Of a stretch of DNA of 15,655 nt, positions 15,301 to 15,655 are shown piece after piece. Every line of letters starts with the position of its first letter. Position 1 is the first letter of the stretch. The stretch covers positions 1 through 15,655 of the forward strand of contig JBBSGP010000059.1 in assembly GCA_038253885.1 (NCBI GenBank), in the 5' to 3' direction. This stretch comes from JALZAQ01 sp038253885. Its GTDB lineage: Bacteria > Gemmatimonadota > Gemmatimonadetes > Gemmatimonadales > Gemmatimonadaceae. A program made the translations under genes and the position numbers. The notes under the pieces are model-generated. The model was not told the DNA's origin. It was given only the letters and a program-made list of their open reading frames with translations, and made no database searches.

Positions 15301-15627
15301 ACAACTTCGCTCTCGCTCCGGCAAGGGATGGACTCCGTGGAGGGAGCCATCTACCAGGTTCGGAACCAGTCGGGGCAGGACCCGCTGAACTATCCGTCGA
15401 AGTTGGTGGAGCGCATCAGCTCACTCGCGGGCGCGGCGGGAGCGGGAGACTACCGTCCCACGGCTCAGATGGTCGAGGTGTACCGGTACTTCGCGCCCGG
15501 GCTGCAGACCCAGCTCCTGGCTTTCCGGAAGCTCATGCGTGACGATCTGCCCAAGGTGAACGCGGCGCTGCGGGCGGCGGGCCTTCCGGAGATCGTGCCC
15601 AGCCCGACCGGGAAGCTGGTGATGTGA
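12352..15627 (+). CDS. Secreted VPS10/sortilin-like Asp-box beta-propeller protein
   Basis: A 1091-residue exported protein of the bacterial family usually labelled VPS10 domain, BNR-repeat or glycosyl hydrolase, without proven enzymatic activity that I know of. The Sec signal (CVAALLALPAALLVSSLVAQ) ends near residue 26. Residues 78-694 carry eleven Asp-box-like repeats (S/T-x-D-x-G-x-x-W), enough for one large or two smaller propellers. Next comes a charged and proline-rich linker (about 815-875, with DSVKKV/DSLKKV and a PRPVPPPPR run), a beta segment (NMQYPRASAF...GNYWVRI, about 880-910) and a helical C-terminus. The start is GTG at 12352, with CGGAG (12341-12345) 6 nt upstream. A TTG at 12295 would add 19 residues that spoil the signal. 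It follows the subtilase by 68 nt on the same strand. It may bind or process peptides, polysaccharides or surface proteins; function is open. Confidence 0.9.
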   Translation: MRTSPICVAALLALPAALLVSSLVAQPLPAGDTTTLAALKWREVGPFRGGRSVAVAGSAARPWEYWFGATGGGVYKTIDGGQSWTPMSDKYFGGSIGAIGIAASNPDIVYVGTGEHAIRGNVSHGDGVWKTADGGKTWSFLGLPETHQIARVRVHPTNPDIVWVAAFGHVFAPSAERGIYKSSDGGKSWRKTLSRNDSTGATDLILDPSNPDVLYASLWQAGRTPWSLSSGGKSGGIFKSTDGGEHWTELTHNRGLPTGLLGQLGLTISGAKPSRLWALIEADSGGVYRSDDGGATWSWVSPDHRLRQRAWYYSRIFGDPRDTNAVWALNTSVYRSIDGGRNWKLVRDPHGDNHDMWIAPNDPDRLIEANDGGANVSFNGGKSWSDQDQATAQFYHVTTTNHFPYRICGAQQDNSALCGPSRWPGGVGIGLWYDPGGGESGYIQARPDDPDITYAGDNSGTLTRLDHRTGFVRVINVWPDAPDSHPAIEGKYRFQWTAPLLISPHDPHTLYEGGNRLFKSVNEGQSWTPISPDLSRHEPRTIQPSGGPITLDQTTAEYYATIFTIAESPLRKGLIWAGSDDGLVHITMDGGGSWTNVTPKELPEWSRVSIIEASHHAAGTAYMATNHYQMDDLAPYIWKTTDYGKSWTKIVSGIPPTEFVRVVREDPVRKGFLFAGTERGVWMSMDDGASWQTLRRNLPVVPVHDLAIKNNDLIAATHGRSFWILDDISPLRQWKSSDPAQALHLYKPADAYRVGWGGPANTNGVHPVGMNPPTGAVIYYSLAKGGQEVTLDILDGRGTLVRSFSSRQDPQVALDSLRGDSVKKVREDSLKKVGGKPDSSRVETKGEEQNENEEKPFPRPVPPPPRVPDKQGLNMFAWNMQYPRASAFAGMINVQVDGPLALPGNYWVRIRTAGQTDSATFQLKLDPRSKATRADLEAQLAFLLKVRDTTTAANNAVLTIRNVRSQLDDRGRRIPAAQSETFRTTSLSLRQGMDSVEGAIYQVRNQSGQDPLNYPSKLVERISSLAGAAGAGDYRPTAQMVEVYRYFAPGLQTQLLAFRKLMRDDLPKVNAALRAAGLPEIVPSPTGKLVM
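12577..14433 (+). repeat. Eleven Asp-box-like repeats encoded in the propeller gene
   Basis: Boxes in order: TIDGGQSW, TADGGKTW, SSDGGKSW, STDGGEHW, SDDGGATW, SIDGGRNW, SFNGGKSW, SVNEGQSW, TMDGGGSW, TTDYGKSW, SMDDGASW. The first six and the ninth keep the Asp and both glycines. Boxes 7 and 8 have lost the Asp to Asn, and 10 and 11 lack the first Gly. In sialidases and sortilins such boxes cap the turns of propeller blades and are structural rather than catalytic. Confidence 0.85.
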
Positions 15628-15655
15628 GAGCTACGCCGGGCGCCGCGCCGTCGAC

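Noticed and set aside
1..15655. CRISPR arrays, tRNA or rRNA genes, insertion sequences, attachment sites
   Set aside because: Nothing of this kind was recognised on reading the intergenic stretches: no spaced direct repeats, transposase motifs or terminal inverted repeats. A covariance-model scan was not possible.

Overview
This GC-rich window (by eye in the mid-60s percent) is densely packed with chromosomal genes. It looks like DNA from a Gram-negative-type soil bacterium rich in exported proteins, most likely Gemmatimonadota or a similarly equipped phylum such as Acidobacteriota. That placement is inferred from style: many Sec, Tat and lipoprotein signals, an S10 carboxypeptidase-like protein, a calcium-loop S8 protease and a VPS10/Asp-box propeller. 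No rRNA, tRNA, CRISPR array or insertion sequence was seen.

Layout. (1) 14-3689: a Tat-exported M20 amidohydrolase (N-carbamoyl amino acid hydrolase type), a 17-codon signal-peptide-like ORF overlapping its stop, a convergent secreted TPR protein, and a small putative lipoprotein. (2) 3696-4707: a RES/Xre toxin-antitoxin pair on the minus strand, with a near-consensus promoter overlapped by a palindrome. (3) 4708-5026: a stretch with no convincing gene, then a small putative lipoprotein gene (5027-5536). (4) 5518-7936: a minus-strand mercury operon, merA - CsoR-family repressor - MerC/MerT-like transporter. Its single promoter overlaps a CsoR-type operator (ATACCC-N4-GGGTAT). (5) 7956-15627: a plus-strand block of exported proteins, driven at its start by a promoter with a perfect TTGACA box. 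It encodes an S10 peptidase, an AHL-lactonase-like metallo-beta-lactamase lipoprotein and an S8 subtilase lipoprotein, joined by GTGA stop/start overlaps, then a 1091-residue Asp-box propeller protein.

How they work together. Mercury detoxification appears complete for inorganic mercury: membrane uptake, cytoplasmic NADPH-dependent reduction, and a thiol-based repressor in place of MerR. The downstream block looks like an envelope or secreted degradation module: two serine hydrolases of different fold, a predicted lactonase and a large beta-propeller. That role is inferred from gene order and signal sequences. The RES/Xre pair is predicted to form an autoregulated NAD-depleting toxin-antitoxin system.

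The most novel points are the CsoR-controlled mer operon with operator and repressor both visible, the lactonase-like lipoprotein coupled to two proteases, and the large insertion in the subtilase.
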